A stretch of 30,634 bases of DNA from Candidatus Acetothermia bacterium (GCA_028275195.1 JAPWVC010000002.1:1-30634); one strand, 5' to 3'; shown: positions 15,243 through 23,371, counted from the stretch's first letter. Notes: a model not told the origin generated them from the letters alone. Program-made: numbers and translations.

Positions 15243-16013
15243 TTAGAGGTGCTTCCAGCGGCAGAGGAGCCGCTCCAATAGGTCGAGGAGCCCATAGAGG
15301 ATGAGCCCGAGGAGGCCCATGACCATGATCCCGGCGAAGAGGTCTTCATATCTGAACTGGCGCCGGACGCTCTGAAGGAAGTAGCCCAGCCCGGAGTTGA
15401 CCCCGGTCGTCTCCGCGAGATACAAGGCGGCGATGGCGATCCCGATGGAGACCCGGACCGAGGCCAGGACCTCAGGGAGCGAGGCGGGGATCACCACATG
15501 GCGATAGACCTGCCACTTGTTGGCCCCGGCGCTCCGGACGCTCAGGACATAGTCCGGGGAGACATTCCTCGCGGCGTCCCGGGCCGCCAGCAGCGTCTGG
15601 AAGGCCACGATCAGGGCGATGATCAGGACGATCGAGAGCTCGGTCAAGCCGAAGAGGACGAAGAGGAGGGGCAAGAAGACGATCTTGGGGATGGGGAAGG
15701 TGATGTAGATCACGGGGCTGAAGATCCGGTCGAGGAATTCCTCATGGCCGAGGACCAGCCCGAGCGGGGCGGCCACCAGGACCGCGAGCAGCAACCCGAG
15801 CAAGACCCTAAGCCCGCTGGCGAGGAGGTTCCTCCCCAGCTCATCCCAACTGTTGTAGAGGGCCCGAAAGGCCATGATCGGGTCGGGGAAGGCCTTCGCC
15901 TTGGCCGGCTCGTGGCTGAAGACCAGCCCCATGACCTGGCTCCCGAGGAACCACACCACCAGGAGGATCCCCAGCCCAAGAAGGTAGTAGAATAGCTTCC
16001 GTTGCCGACTCAT
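15243..16013 (-). CDS. ABC transporter permease, SsuC/TauC/ThiX type
   Basis: This 256-residue membrane protein has about six hydrophobic segments. The EAA loop that contacts the ATPase is visible (VRSAGANKWQVYRHVVIPASL, about residues 162-182). The family carries sulfonates, nitrate or thiamine precursors. It overlaps the ATPase gene by four bases. The companion binding protein is of the NMT1/THI5-like type. With a thiamine-binding-family gene in the same cluster, a hydroxymethylpyrimidine-like substrate is a reasonable inference. Confidence 0.88.
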   Translation of the reverse strand: MSRQRKLFYYLLGLGILLVVWFLGSQVMGLVFSHEPAKAKAFPDPIMAFRALYNSWDELGRNLLASGLRVLLGLLLAVLVAAPLGLVLGHEEFLDRIFSPVIYITFPIPKIVFLPLLFVLFGLTELSIVLIIALIVAFQTLLAARDAARNVSPDYVLSVRSAGANKWQVYRHVVIPASLPEVLASVRVSIGIAIAALYLAETTGVNSGLGYFLQSVRRQFRYEDLFAGIMVMGLLGLILYGLLDLLERLLCRWKHL

Positions 16014-16798
16014 AGCAGCTCGCGCAACTTCCGGACCAGCTCATAGAACTCCGGGCTGCGGCGGTAGTCCGGGGTCCCCAGCCCGGGATTCGCCAGCTCC
16101 GCCTTGAGCTGCGCCGGCCGGGGGGTGAGGACCGCGATCCTCTGCCCGAGGAAGACGGCCTCCTCGATGTCGTGGGTCACGAGGACCATAGTCAACTGCT
16201 CCTTCCGCTCTTGCCAGAGCTGGAGGATCGAGTCCTGGATCTCCTCCTTCGTCTGCTCGTCGAGGAAGGCGAGCGGCTCGTCCATCAAGAGGACCGCTGG
16301 GTCGACGGCCAGGGCCCTGGCCAGTCCGACCCTCTTCTTCTGGCCTCCAGAGAGCTGGGCCGGATAGCGGTCCCGCAGCTCGGCCAGCCCCAGCTCCCTC
16401 AAGATCGCCTCCACCTTGGCCGAATGGGCCCGGTCGAGCCCACCGTTCAGCTCCAGCCCGAGGACGACATTCTTCCAGACGGTCTTCCACGGCAAGAGCC
16501 CGATCTCTTGGAGGATGAGGGCCACATCCCGCCTCGGCCCGCGGACCTCCTCACCAGCGATCCGGACTGCCCCGGCCGTCGGGCGCCTCAGCCCGGCTAG
16601 GACATAAAGCAAGCTGGTCTTCCCGCACCCGGAGGGGCCGATGATCGCCAGGCTCTCCCCTTTCCCGACCCGGAGGGAGAGGCCCGCGATCGCGGCCAGC
16701 GCCTGGCTACCCTCCCGCCAGCCCCGCCCGAGCTGATAGTCCAGATGGAGGCCCTCGACCTCGATCATGGTCATGATCATCCTCGTCAGCTCAGTCAA
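16010..16798 (-). CDS. ABC transporter ATP-binding protein, SsuB/TauB/ThiZ type
   Basis: This 262-residue ATPase has Walker A GPSGCGKTS, Q-loop LQEIGLLPW, signature LSGGQ, Walker B VLLMDEPLAFLD and H-loop VTHD. The LQE-GLLPW segment is typical of the nitrate/sulfonate/taurine importer class. The first ATG (16798) overlaps the binding-protein stop as ATGA. Other in-frame ATGs at 16780, 16774 and 16768 follow a GACGAGG site, so the true start may be slightly later. It pairs with the permease at 15243 and the Tat-exported binding protein at 16795. Confidence 0.9.
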   Translation of the reverse strand: MTELTRMIMTMIEVEGLHLDYQLGRGWREGSQALAAIAGLSLRVGKGESLAIIGPSGCGKTSLLYVLAGLRRPTAGAVRIAGEEVRGPRRDVALILQEIGLLPWKTVWKNVVLGLELNGGLDRAHSAKVEAILRELGLAELRDRYPAQLSGGQKKRVGLARALAVDPAVLLMDEPLAFLDEQTKEEIQDSILQLWQERKEQLTMVLVTHDIEEAVFLGQRIAVLTPRPAQLKAELANPGLGTPDYRRSPEFYELVRKLRELL

Positions 16799-17862
16799 GC
16801 CCTCAAGAAACGGTTATCTGTCACCTGGGCATAGGAGATCCCCTGACGGATGAACCGCTTAGCCAGGGCCCAACTCACCACCGCTTGGAGCTCCTCTTCC
16901 GCGAGGGGCCGCGGCTGGGGGAAGAGCGGGATCTCGAAGATCTCCAGGAAGCCCGGGGGCAGGTCCGCTTTAGTGTATTGCCGGTCGGGGATTATCTGGT
17001 TGAAGACCTCGAGCCCGATATCCGCGGCCAAGTCGAGGAACTCCTCTCGCGGCGCGGCATTGATCTCTCTTACCGCCTGGCTATAGGCCCGATAGAACCG
17101 CTCGAGCGAATCGGGCCGGCCCTCTAGGACCCCTCGCTGGAAGGCGATCACGGCCGGCATCAGCTTGATCCCCTCGTAGCTCGAGAGGTAGGTCGCGCGG
17201 TCTCGCTCCTGGAGGAAGGTGTCCTTCGGTCCGGCGAGGGTGGCCAGCGGCTCGGGGAGGACCGCGGCCAGGACGCTCCCGCCGATGAGAAGAGTGTAGA
17301 TGTTCACCAAGTCCCCGCCCTCGGTGTAGATGACCTTATCATCGAACCTCCGGCCCAGGCTGGCCAGGAGCTGATCCGTGGCATAGTGCATGTCTGATCG
17401 CATCAAGATCATGATCGACTCGCTCGATCTCCCGCTGACGCGACTGAAGAGGTCCTCGAGGCTCCTGATCCCGAATGGCCCGCTCCCCATCAGGGCCAGT
17501 GTCCGGCTCCCTTGGACCTGCTCGAAGGCCGTGGAGGTGACGGCGATCTCGGCCCCGGCGTTGGCTACCCCGAAGACGACTGTGGAGAGGTCGCAGATCA
17601 GGCCATCGAGCCGCCCGGAGATGAAGGCATCCCGGCGGGCCAGATCGTCGGGGAGCGAGAGGATCTCCACTGCTAATCCCTCTTCCTGGAAGAGCCCCTC
17701 CCTCTCGGCGAACTTGAGGGGGATGGCCTCGAGCGATAAGGGGTAACTGAGCTTGAGCGGCCCCTCGCCCTCGGCCCGGAAGAGCCCCCTCGGGGCGAGC
17801 AATCCTAAAGCGGTGAGCCCGGCGAACTTGAGGAAGGACCGTCTTGTAAGTTTCGATTCCAT
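16795..17862 (-). CDS. NMT1/THI5-like ABC substrate-binding protein with Tat signal
   Basis: This 355-residue exported protein starts with a twin-arginine signal (TRRSFLKFAGLTALGLLAPRG), indicating export as a folded protein. The mature part has the NMT1/SsuA-like periplasmic-binding fold, with an opening PLKLSYPLSLEAIPLKFAEREGLFQEEGL that is typical (a ligand-binding first strand followed by the GLFxxEGL element). The substrate may be a thiamine precursor such as hydroxymethylpyrimidine, judged from the family and the nearby thiamine-binding protein, but sulfonates are also possible. Its own promoter is embedded in the 3' end of the dehydrogenase gene. The ribosome site GGGAGGTAGAAGGGAAG precedes the ATG. 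Confidence 0.85.
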   Translation of the reverse strand: MESKLTRRSFLKFAGLTALGLLAPRGLFRAEGEGPLKLSYPLSLEAIPLKFAEREGLFQEEGLAVEILSLPDDLARRDAFISGRLDGLICDLSTVVFGVANAGAEIAVTSTAFEQVQGSRTLALMGSGPFGIRSLEDLFSRVSGRSSESIMILMRSDMHYATDQLLASLGRRFDDKVIYTEGGDLVNIYTLLIGGSVLAAVLPEPLATLAGPKDTFLQERDRATYLSSYEGIKLMPAVIAFQRGVLEGRPDSLERFYRAYSQAVREINAAPREEFLDLAADIGLEVFNQIIPDRQYTKADLPPGFLEIFEIPLFPQPRPLAEEELQAVVSWALAKRFIRQGISYAQVTDNRFLRA

Positions 17863-17895
17863 CTTCCCTTCTACCTCCCGGTCGCCCAGGGTCTT

Positions 17896-18945
17896 TTACC
17901 CATTATATTCCGGGGCCTCTGGGAGGGCAACATTCAAGACCGCCGCGCCGCGGATGTGCCCCTCCTTCAGCTTGAGGAGGACCTCGTTCGCCTCGGCGAG
18001 GGGGTAGACCTCGACTTCCGTATGGATGGGGATCGCCGCAGCCAGCTCCAGCAGCTCAAGCGCGTCCTTTCGGGTCATGTTCGCCACGCTCCGGACCGTC
18101 CGCTCGCCGTAAATGAGCTCATAGCTCATCTCCGGGATCGGAGTCATATGGACCCCAGCCAGGGCCACTGTCCCCCCAGGGCGGAGGGCCCTCAAAGCCA
18201 GGGGGACGATCCACCCCGCCGGGGCGAAGATAATCGCCCGATCGAGCCGCTCCGGCGGCTCATCTTGGGGGGCCCCGACCCAGGCGGCCCCCAGCTCCCG
18301 CGCCAGCGCCTTATGCTCCTCCGCCCGAGTGAAGACATAGACCTCGCACCCCAGGTGGCGGGCCACTTGGATCGTCAGGTGGGCCGAGGCCCCGAAGCCA
18401 AAAAGCCCTAATCGCTCGCCCTCCTGGGCCTCGCTCAGCCGGAGGGCACGGTAGCCGATCACACCGGCGCAGAGGAGCGGTGCGGCCTGGAAGTCCGGGA
18501 AGCCCGCGGGGATAGGGTAGGCGAAGGCCTCGGGGACGACGGCATACTCGGCATAGCCGCCGTCCACATGGAGGCCGGTGAACCTGGCATTTGGGCAGAG
18601 GTTCTCCAGCCCCTTCCGGCAGAAGTCGCACTCCCCGCAGGCGGAGTTGAGCCAGGGGACCCCGACCCGCTCGCCCAATTTGAACCGCTTCGCTCCAGGG
18701 CCGAGCTTCTCGACTACCCCTACGATCTGGTGGCCGGGGATGAGAGGGAGCTTTGGGAGCTTGAGGTCCCCCTCGACCGTGTGCAGATCGGTATGGCAGA
18801 CCCCGCAGGCCCGGACCCAGAGCCGGAGCTCGCCCGGCCCGGGCTCGGGGAGCGGGAGCTCCTCGAGGGAGAGGGGCCTCTCCGTGATCGGCCCCGCCCG
18901 GCGGAGGACCATCGCTCGCATCCGCTCCGGGCGCGGTTCGCTCAC
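17896..18945 (-). CDS. zinc-dependent alcohol dehydrogenase family protein
   Basis: This 349-residue MDR-superfamily oxidoreductase has the catalytic zinc cysteine in CGVCHTDLHT, the proton-relay GHQIVGVVE segment and a structural-zinc four-cysteine lobe (CGECDFCRKGLENLC). The Rossmann motif is GLFGFGASAH. It resembles AdhA/AdhP-like enzymes that interconvert alcohols and aldehydes with NAD(H) or NADP(H); the cofactor preference is not readable. The start overlaps the preceding gene's stop by four bases. The last codons (for EYNG) also encode the -10 box of the downstream transporter promoter. Confidence 0.9.
   Translation of the reverse strand: MSEPRPERMRAMVLRRAGPITERPLSLEELPLPEPGPGELRLWVRACGVCHTDLHTVEGDLKLPKLPLIPGHQIVGVVEKLGPGAKRFKLGERVGVPWLNSACGECDFCRKGLENLCPNARFTGLHVDGGYAEYAVVPEAFAYPIPAGFPDFQAAPLLCAGVIGYRALRLSEAQEGERLGLFGFGASAHLTIQVARHLGCEVYVFTRAEEHKALARELGAAWVGAPQDEPPERLDRAIIFAPAGWIVPLALRALRPGGTVALAGVHMTPIPEMSYELIYGERTVRSVANMTRKDALELLELAAAIPIHTEVEVYPLAEANEVLLKLKEGHIRGAAVLNVALPEAPEYNG
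17902..17930 (-). promoter_or_regulatory. internal promoter for the binding-protein/ABC/NAD-kinase segment
   Basis: On the minus strand: -35 TTGCCC, 17-base spacer, perfect -10 TATAAT. The promoter lies within the last codons of the dehydrogenase gene. It should let the transporter and NAD kinase be expressed apart from the upstream genes. Confidence 0.65.
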
Positions 18946-19250
18946 TTCTTGAGGCTCCTCCCCAGCCGCCGCTCGACCGCCTCGACCTTATGCCGGATCC
19001 GGTCCTTGGGGACGCCCTTCCGGTCGTCGATGTGGACCCAAGTGGAGACTCGATTGGCCCGCTCGAGCATCGCCTCATGACAGCGCTTGATCAAGGCGAA
19101 AACCTCGTCCCAATCGCCCTCCACGATCGTCCCCATCGGAGTGAGCCGATACTCCAGCCCGCTCTTGTCCACCAGATCGAGGACCCGCGCGATCTCCTCG
19201 GAGAGGCCCTCACCCCTCCCGATAGGGGTGATGCTGAATTCGACGATCAT
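18942..19250 (-). CDS. MTH1187/YqgV family thiamine-binding protein
   Basis: This 102-residue protein matches the small UPF0045/MTH1187 family: opening MIVEFSITPIGRGEGLS, central YRLTPMGTIVEGDWDEVF and the later RVSTWVHIDDRKG. Members form ferredoxin-like tetramers and bind thiamine or pyrimidine precursors. They often accompany thiamine-precursor importers, which fits the NMT1-type ABC system two genes downstream. It overlaps the HD-domain gene upstream and the dehydrogenase downstream by four bases each, so the three are translationally coupled. Confidence 0.88.
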   Translation of the reverse strand: MIVEFSITPIGRGEGLSEEIARVLDLVDKSGLEYRLTPMGTIVEGDWDEVFALIKRCHEAMLERANRVSTWVHIDDRKGVPKDRIRHKVEAVERRLGRSLKK

Positions 19251-20014
19251 AGCCGATACTGCTCCACGATCTTCCGCTCCTCACCGATCTCGACATTGAT
19301 CTCGAAATGCTCCTTGATCCCGGAATGCTCCAGCTTCCGCTTCAAAAGGTTATCTAACTGAAAGATCCCCGCGGAGTTGGACATCTTGACCTTGATCTCG
19401 ACCGGCTTCTCCTTCCCCCGCCGGACCTGGACCTTGTCGATGGCCATCGCCGAGACGGAGTGGATGGTGATCCCCCCGATCTGGAAGGGGATCCTCGCCC
19501 GCCCCTGCTCCATGTCCAGGGCATCGGCGACCTTTAAGACCCCGGCCTCGACTGTCAAGGGCTCGACCTCGGTCTTGTGGGCATAGATCGCATGGAGGAC
19601 CTCGGCGGTCAAGATCGCTCGCTCCCTCTCCCCATAGAGCCCGGCCAAGAGTTCCGCGATGAGCGGCGGGGAGAGGGCGATCGAGAACTCCTCATGGTTC
19701 TCCCGGTGGACGATGTGCCCGATGTCATGCAAGGCCGCCGCTAGGACCACGATCACCTCGGCATCGGCGGGAGAGAGCTTATGGTGCTTCACCGCGCTCG
19801 GCTCGATCCCCCCGGCCGCAAGGAGCCTCAGGATCTTCAAGGCGAGGTTGGCCACGATCTTGATGTGGACCGGGCCGTGGTCGTTGATCCCCATCCGGTC
19901 AATCACGTTGACATTCGAGCAATACCAATAGGCCTTGAGCCCCTCATGGGCTGAGATCCGCCGCTCGAGCTCGGCCAGCTTCTCGTTCCCCTCGACCGGA
20001 AGATTGAGGCTCAC
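19247..20014 (-). CDS. HD-domain metal-dependent phosphohydrolase
   Basis: This 255-residue protein has an HD-superfamily metal site: an upstream histidine in DHGPVHIKIV, the HD pair in ALHDIGHIVH and the distal aspartate in VLKVADALDME. The rest is mixed helical and strand-rich, resembling archaeal stand-alone HD proteins. I chose the GTG at 20014 because it overlaps the PncC stop codon as GTGA; an earlier in-frame ATG (20110) would run far into the PncC gene. The substrate is unknown. Its place between PncC and a thiamine-binding protein suggests a nucleotide or phosphate ester linked to cofactor metabolism, which is inference only. Confidence 0.8.
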   Translation of the reverse strand: MSLNLPVEGNEKLAELERRISAHEGLKAYWYCSNVNVIDRMGINDHGPVHIKIVANLALKILRLLAAGGIEPSAVKHHKLSPADAEVIVVLAAALHDIGHIVHRENHEEFSIALSPPLIAELLAGLYGERERAILTAEVLHAIYAHKTEVEPLTVEAGVLKVADALDMEQGRARIPFQIGGITIHSVSAMAIDKVQVRRGKEKPVEIKVKMSNSAGIFQLDNLLKRKLEHSGIKEHFEINVEIGEERKIVEQYRL

Positions 20015-20484
20015 TCTGACTCTAGGTAGCCCTTCAACAGGAGGAGCGCCTGCTCGGCCGAACGGCGCTTGTTCTCGAGCCGCTCGCCTCCCCAGATCTG
20101 CCGCTCGCATAATTCCCGATCCGGAGCGACTAAGGCGATATAGACTAAGCCGACCGGCTTCTGGGGAGTCCCACCCCCTGGCCCGGCGATCCCGGTGGTC
20201 GAGAGGGCCAGGTCCGCCCCGAAGAGCGCCCTTGCCCCCCTCGCCATCTCCAAGGCCACGGCCGCGCTCACCGCCCCCTCTTCCATTAAGGTCTCATGCC
20301 GGACCCCTAGCAGCCGCTCCTTGGCTTCATTGGAGTAGGCCACGACCCCGCCGAGGAAGTAAGCCGAACTCCCCGGGACATTGGTGATCAAGTGGCCCAG
20401 CAGCCCGCCGGTGCAGGATTCGGCCGTGGCGAGAGTGAGCCGCTTCGCCCGGAGCAGTTCGCCCACTTCCTCTTCCAAGCCCAT
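20011..20484 (-). CDS. pncC: nicotinamide-nucleotide amidohydrolase PncC (CinA C-terminal domain)
   Basis: This 157-residue stand-alone CinA-C domain protein deamidates NMN to nicotinate mononucleotide in pyridine nucleotide recycling. Family motifs are AESCTGGLLGHLIT (with the catalytic serine), GVVAYSNEAKERLLGV, GAVSxxVALEMARGAR and TGIAGPGGGTPQKPVGLVYIAL. It lies 12 bases after the NadM gene and its stop overlaps the next gene's GTG. Juxtaposition with NMN adenylyltransferase places two enzymes that compete for NMN in one operon. Confidence 0.93.
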   Translation of the reverse strand: MGLEEEVGELLRAKRLTLATAESCTGGLLGHLITNVPGSSAYFLGGVVAYSNEAKERLLGVRHETLMEEGAVSAAVALEMARGARALFGADLALSTTGIAGPGGGTPQKPVGLVYIALVAPDRELCERQIWGGERLENKRRSAEQALLLLKGYLESE

Positions 20485-20496
20485 CCCGAGCCTAAG

Positions 20497-21084
20497 TTAA
20501 GCCGATCCCCTCTCCCTCAGGTCTTGGGGTTGGGAGACGGTCGTGTCGGTCTCGGTCACCTGGCGGAGCCGCTCCAGCCCGCCGATCTCGTGGATCACCT
20601 CTACGACCTCTGGGGGGACGAGCTCCTCCCAGGGCTCGCCGTTCACCATCCTCCGCCGGATCTCCACACCCCAATAGAGGTCTCGTTCGATCATCTCCGT
20701 CCGCCGGACCTCGATCCCCTCCTCCTCGAAGAGCCTCCGGATCAGGGGGTTATTGGAGTAGACGACCTCAAAGGGCGGGCAGATCGTCCTGATGTGGGCC
20801 ACATAGAGGGAGTTCCGCTGGATGTCCTCGATCGGGAGGACATAGGTGACGATCGGGAGGTGGCGGATCGCCCGGCGGACCATTAGGACCCTCTCGCCGG
20901 CGGTAAAGGGGTTATCGAAGGAGTGGCTCCACTGGGCGCTCCCGATCCCGATGATCAACTCATCGACCTCTTTGGCGATCTTCTCGATCACGGCATGGTG
21001 GCCATTGTGATAGGGCTGGAACCGCCCGAGAAAGAGGCCCCTCTTCAATTTCGTTCCCGCGCTCCTTCCCCTTGAGCTCCGCAT
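20497..21084 (-). CDS. nadM: nicotinamide-nucleotide adenylyltransferase, archaeal type (NadM)
   Basis: This enzyme makes NAD from NMN and ATP. The nucleotidyltransferase signature RGLFLGRFQPYHNGHHAVI holds the (H/T)xGH motif; IGIGSAQWSHSFDNPFTAGER and YSNNPLIRRLF are also typical of NadM. I chose the ATG at 21084 (195 residues) because a near-perfect promoter ends seven bases before it, implying a leaderless mRNA. Earlier in-frame starts (up to 21159) would lie upstream of the transcription start. Archaeal members usually begin directly at the signature, so a TTG at 21048 is another option. It heads the minus-strand NAD/thiamine cluster. The C-terminal 20 residues extend beyond the usual core. 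Confidence 0.9.
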   Translation of the reverse strand: MRSSRGRSAGTKLKRGLFLGRFQPYHNGHHAVIEKIAKEVDELIIGIGSAQWSHSFDNPFTAGERVLMVRRAIRHLPIVTYVLPIEDIQRNSLYVAHIRTICPPFEVVYSNNPLIRRLFEEEGIEVRRTEMIERDLYWGVEIRRRMVNGEPWEELVPPEVVEVIHEIGGLERLRQVTETDTTVSQPQDLRERGSA

Positions 21085-21091
21085 CCTTCGC

Positions 21092-21120
21092 ATTATATAG
21101 TCCTGCAACGGGCCCCACAA
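21092..21120 (-). promoter_or_regulatory. promoter of the nadM operon, leaderless
   Basis: On the minus strand: -35 TTGTGG, 17-base spacer, perfect -10 TATAAT. Seven bases separate the -10 box from the ATG at 21084. Confidence 0.7.
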
Positions 21121-21130
21121 GTGGCACGGC

Positions 21131-21159
21131 TTGACCGGCTCGGGCCGTTCCCTTATCAT
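21131..21159 (+). promoter_or_regulatory. promoter of the cDPGS-like gene
   Basis: -35 TTGACC, 17-base spacer, -10 TATCAT. It is divergent from the nadM promoter, with only ten bases between the two -35 boxes. Confidence 0.75.
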
Positions 21160-21197
21160 CTCGGGCGCGAGCGAGGAGCGTGAGCCACCGAACTGAG

Positions 21198-22505
21198 ATG
21201 AAACGAGTGATCATCATGGGGGCAGCCGGGAGGGACTTCCACAACTTCAATGTCTACTTCCGCGATAATCCCGAGTATCAGGTCGTGGCCTTTACCGCCG
21301 CCCAGATCCCGAACATCGCCGGGAGGAGGTATCCCCCAGAGCTGGCCGGGCGGCTCTACCCCGAGGGGATCCCCATCGAGCCGGAGGAGCGCCTGGCCGA
21401 GCTGATCAAGGAGCATAGGGTCCAGCAAGTCGTCTTCGCCTATAGCGATGTCTCCCACCAGCATGTGATGGAACGGGCGGCGATCGCCCAGGCCGCGGGG
21501 GCGGACTTCCTGCTGCTTGGCCCGGACTCGACGATGCTCAAGTCCAAGAAGCCGGTGGTGGCGATCACCGCGGTGCGGACCGGCTGCGGGAAGAGCCAGA
21601 CCACCCGGAGGGTGAGCGAGCTCCTCAAAGCCAGAGGGAAGAGGCTGGCGGTCGTCCGCCACCCCATGCCCTACGGGGACCTGGCGAAGCAGGCGGTCCA
21701 GCGGTTCGCCAGCTATGAGGACCTCGATAGGCATAACTGCACGATCGAGGAGCGGGAGGAGTATGAGCCTCACCTCGACCGGGGGAATGTGGTCTACGCC
21801 GGGGTCGATTACGAGCGGATCCTCCGGGAGGCGGAACGCGAAGCGGACATCCTCATCTGGGACGGGGGGAATAACGACTTCCCCTTCTTGAGGCCGGACC
21901 TCTGGATCACCGTCGCTGACCCCCTCCGCGCGGGCCACGAGCTGACCTTTTGGCCCGGGTCGGTCAACATCCGCCTGGCCGATGTGGTGGTGATCAATAA
22001 GGTCGATACCGCCGCTAGGGAGGCGGTCCGCCAGGTCCGAGAGAATGTCCAGAAGGTCAACCCCAAGGCGGTGATCGTCGAGGCGGCCTCGCCGATCTCG
22101 GTCGACGAGCCCGAACTGATCCGAGGGAAGCGGGCCCTGGTCATCGAGGACGGGCCGACCCTCACCCACGGGGGGATGAGCTTCGGGGCCGGGAGGCTGG
22201 CCGCAGAGCGGTTCGGGGCAAGGGAGTTGATCGACCCTCGGCCTTTTGCGGTCGGCTCGCTCGCCGCGACTTTCAAAGAATACCCTCAAGCGGAGAAGAT
22301 CCTCCCCGCGATGGGCTACGGCCGGGAGCAGATCCAAGACCTGGAAGAGACGATCCGCCGGGCCAGGCCGGAGGTGGTGGTCATCGGGACCCCGATCGAC
22401 CTCCGGCGGCTCATCGACTTCGAGGTCCCGACCGTCCGCGTCCGCTATGAGCTCCAGGAGCGGGGCCGCCCGACCTTGGAAGAGGTCTTGCAACGGCTCC
22501 TCTGA
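21198..22505 (+). CDS. cyclic 2,3-diphosphoglycerate synthetase-like P-loop protein
   Basis: This 435-residue protein opens with the family-typical MKRVIIMGAAGRDFHNFN, followed by EYQVVAFTAAQIPNIAGRRYPPELAG. A P-loop sits mid-protein (VRTGCGKSQTTRRV), and NNDFPF, VVVINKVDTA and VEAASPI follow. Proteins of this family are annotated as cyclic 2,3-diphosphoglycerate synthetases or as GTPases. cDPG is a thermoprotectant of some hyperthermophilic methanogens, but biochemical proof for most bacterial members is lacking. The NKVD segment suggests GTP binding. I chose the ATG at 21198 because the conserved sequence starts there; a GTG at 21180 in the same frame sits next to GAGGAG at very short spacing. 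It is divergent from nadM. Confidence 0.8.
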   Translation: MKRVIIMGAAGRDFHNFNVYFRDNPEYQVVAFTAAQIPNIAGRRYPPELAGRLYPEGIPIEPEERLAELIKEHRVQQVVFAYSDVSHQHVMERAAIAQAAGADFLLLGPDSTMLKSKKPVVAITAVRTGCGKSQTTRRVSELLKARGKRLAVVRHPMPYGDLAKQAVQRFASYEDLDRHNCTIEEREEYEPHLDRGNVVYAGVDYERILREAEREADILIWDGGNNDFPFLRPDLWITVADPLRAGHELTFWPGSVNIRLADVVVINKVDTAAREAVRQVRENVQKVNPKAVIVEAASPISVDEPELIRGKRALVIEDGPTLTHGGMSFGAGRLAAERFGARELIDPRPFAVGSLAATFKEYPQAEKILPAMGYGREQIQDLEETIRRARPEVVVIGTPIDLRRLIDFEVPTVRVRYELQERGRPTLEEVLQRLL

Positions 22506-22568
22506 GTCCGGCGCGAGCGACCTGGCGCACTGACAGAGATCACCCGGGCCCGGAACAGCCTTCCTTCA

Positions 22569-22588
22569 AGCCCTCCGGCCTGAGGGCT
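22569..22588 (+). terminator. possible hairpin terminator after the cDPGS-like gene
   Basis: A 7-bp perfect stem (AGCCCTC / GAGGGCT) with a six-base loop lies 64 bases after the stop codon. It is followed by ATCTTG rather than a proper U-run, so termination strength is doubtful. Confidence 0.3.
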
Positions 22589-22623
22589 ATCTTGAGCTGT
22601 AATTGGAAGGGAGGTTCAAGAAG

Positions 22624-23268
22624 ATGAAGCTTTTGAGCGCTCTCCTGGTCTCGGTCCTTTTGCTGGCCGGTGGCCTTATAGGGTTGGCCCAGACCCAGCC
22701 TCAACCTCAACCGCCGGCCCCATCCCCGGCCTTCGGGTTGGCCCTCTCCCTGCCGTTGCTCACCATGCCCCCGCTCACGCTCACCACGGCCCTCACTTTC
22801 ATCCACCTCTATGCCGAGGCCCCACTGACACTCGATCTCGCCACCAGGCTAGGGGTGAGCTTCTACCTGAGCACGACCCTCCTGCGGGCCGACCTCACCT
22901 CCGTGGAGAGCAGCCTCCTGCTCTTCCTCAATCGGGGGATGGCCCGCTTTTACGTGGGCGGCGGGATCGGCACCTTCCCCTATGAGGGATTCACCGCCCT
23001 CGGGAATACCTATGGCCCGGGGATGCTCCTCTCGCTCCACGAGCTGGCGGGCTTCCGGGTCACCACCGGGCCGTTCTCGATCTTCGCCGAGTTCAAGTAT
23101 GAGGTGATGCCGAACTCCCTCTGCTGGCTCGATGTCAACGGGGATGGGGTCTACGACGGTGTCTGCGACGGGAACGGGGCCCTCTCGGCCCTGGAGATCT
23201 CGATCGGCGGGATGGTGAGCTTCGGGGCCGGGGCCTGCTTCGTCCCCGGGACCGGGGGCAGCCCCTAG
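22624..23268 (+). CDS. secreted protein of unknown function
   Basis: This 214-residue protein has a Sec signal peptide (MKLLSALLVSVLLLAGGLIGLAQ) followed by a Q/P-rich linker. The mature part is hydrophobic and glycine-rich with strand-like segments, for example FYVGGGIGTFPYEGF and FSIFAEFKYEVMP, compatible with a small beta-barrel or other surface protein. A short acidic stretch (LDVNGDGVYDGVCDGNG) resembles a calcium-binding loop of the DxNxDGxxD type, with two cysteines close by. The ATG at 22624 follows GGGAGG by nine bases; a TTG at 22603 is in frame but lies before that site. I do not recognise the family. Confidence 0.65.
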   Translation: MKLLSALLVSVLLLAGGLIGLAQTQPQPQPPAPSPAFGLALSLPLLTMPPLTLTTALTFIHLYAEAPLTLDLATRLGVSFYLSTTLLRADLTSVESSLLLFLNRGMARFYVGGGIGTFPYEGFTALGNTYGPGMLLSLHELAGFRVTTGPFSIFAEFKYEVMPNSLCWLDVNGDGVYDGVCDGNGALSALEISIGGMVSFGAGACFVPGTGGSP

Positions 23269-23371
23269 TCTAGCCCAGCCGGGCCAGCCTGCTCCTGACT
23301 GACCGACGCGGGGCAGTAAAGGACAAGGACATGGCGCCTGGCGCCCAGAGGCGATTGTCTCCCCCGCTTGA

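Noticed and set aside
14387..15349. Longer NAD kinase starting at 15349
   Set aside because: The extra 37 residues are serine-rich, overlap the permease in another frame and do not resemble the family; the start at 15238 fits spacing and homology.
21156..22493. 445-codon minus-strand open frame opposite the cDPGS-like gene
   Set aside because: It is an antisense shadow of a clearly conserved gene, rich in P, D and R with no recognisable domain. The same applies to long frames at 325-1806, 1274-1849 and 8382-8996.
23320..23352. GGCGCCTGGCGCC tandem palindromes before the HD-GYP gene as an attachment site or operator
   Set aside because: The motif is short and GC-only, with no integrase or matching second copy in the window.
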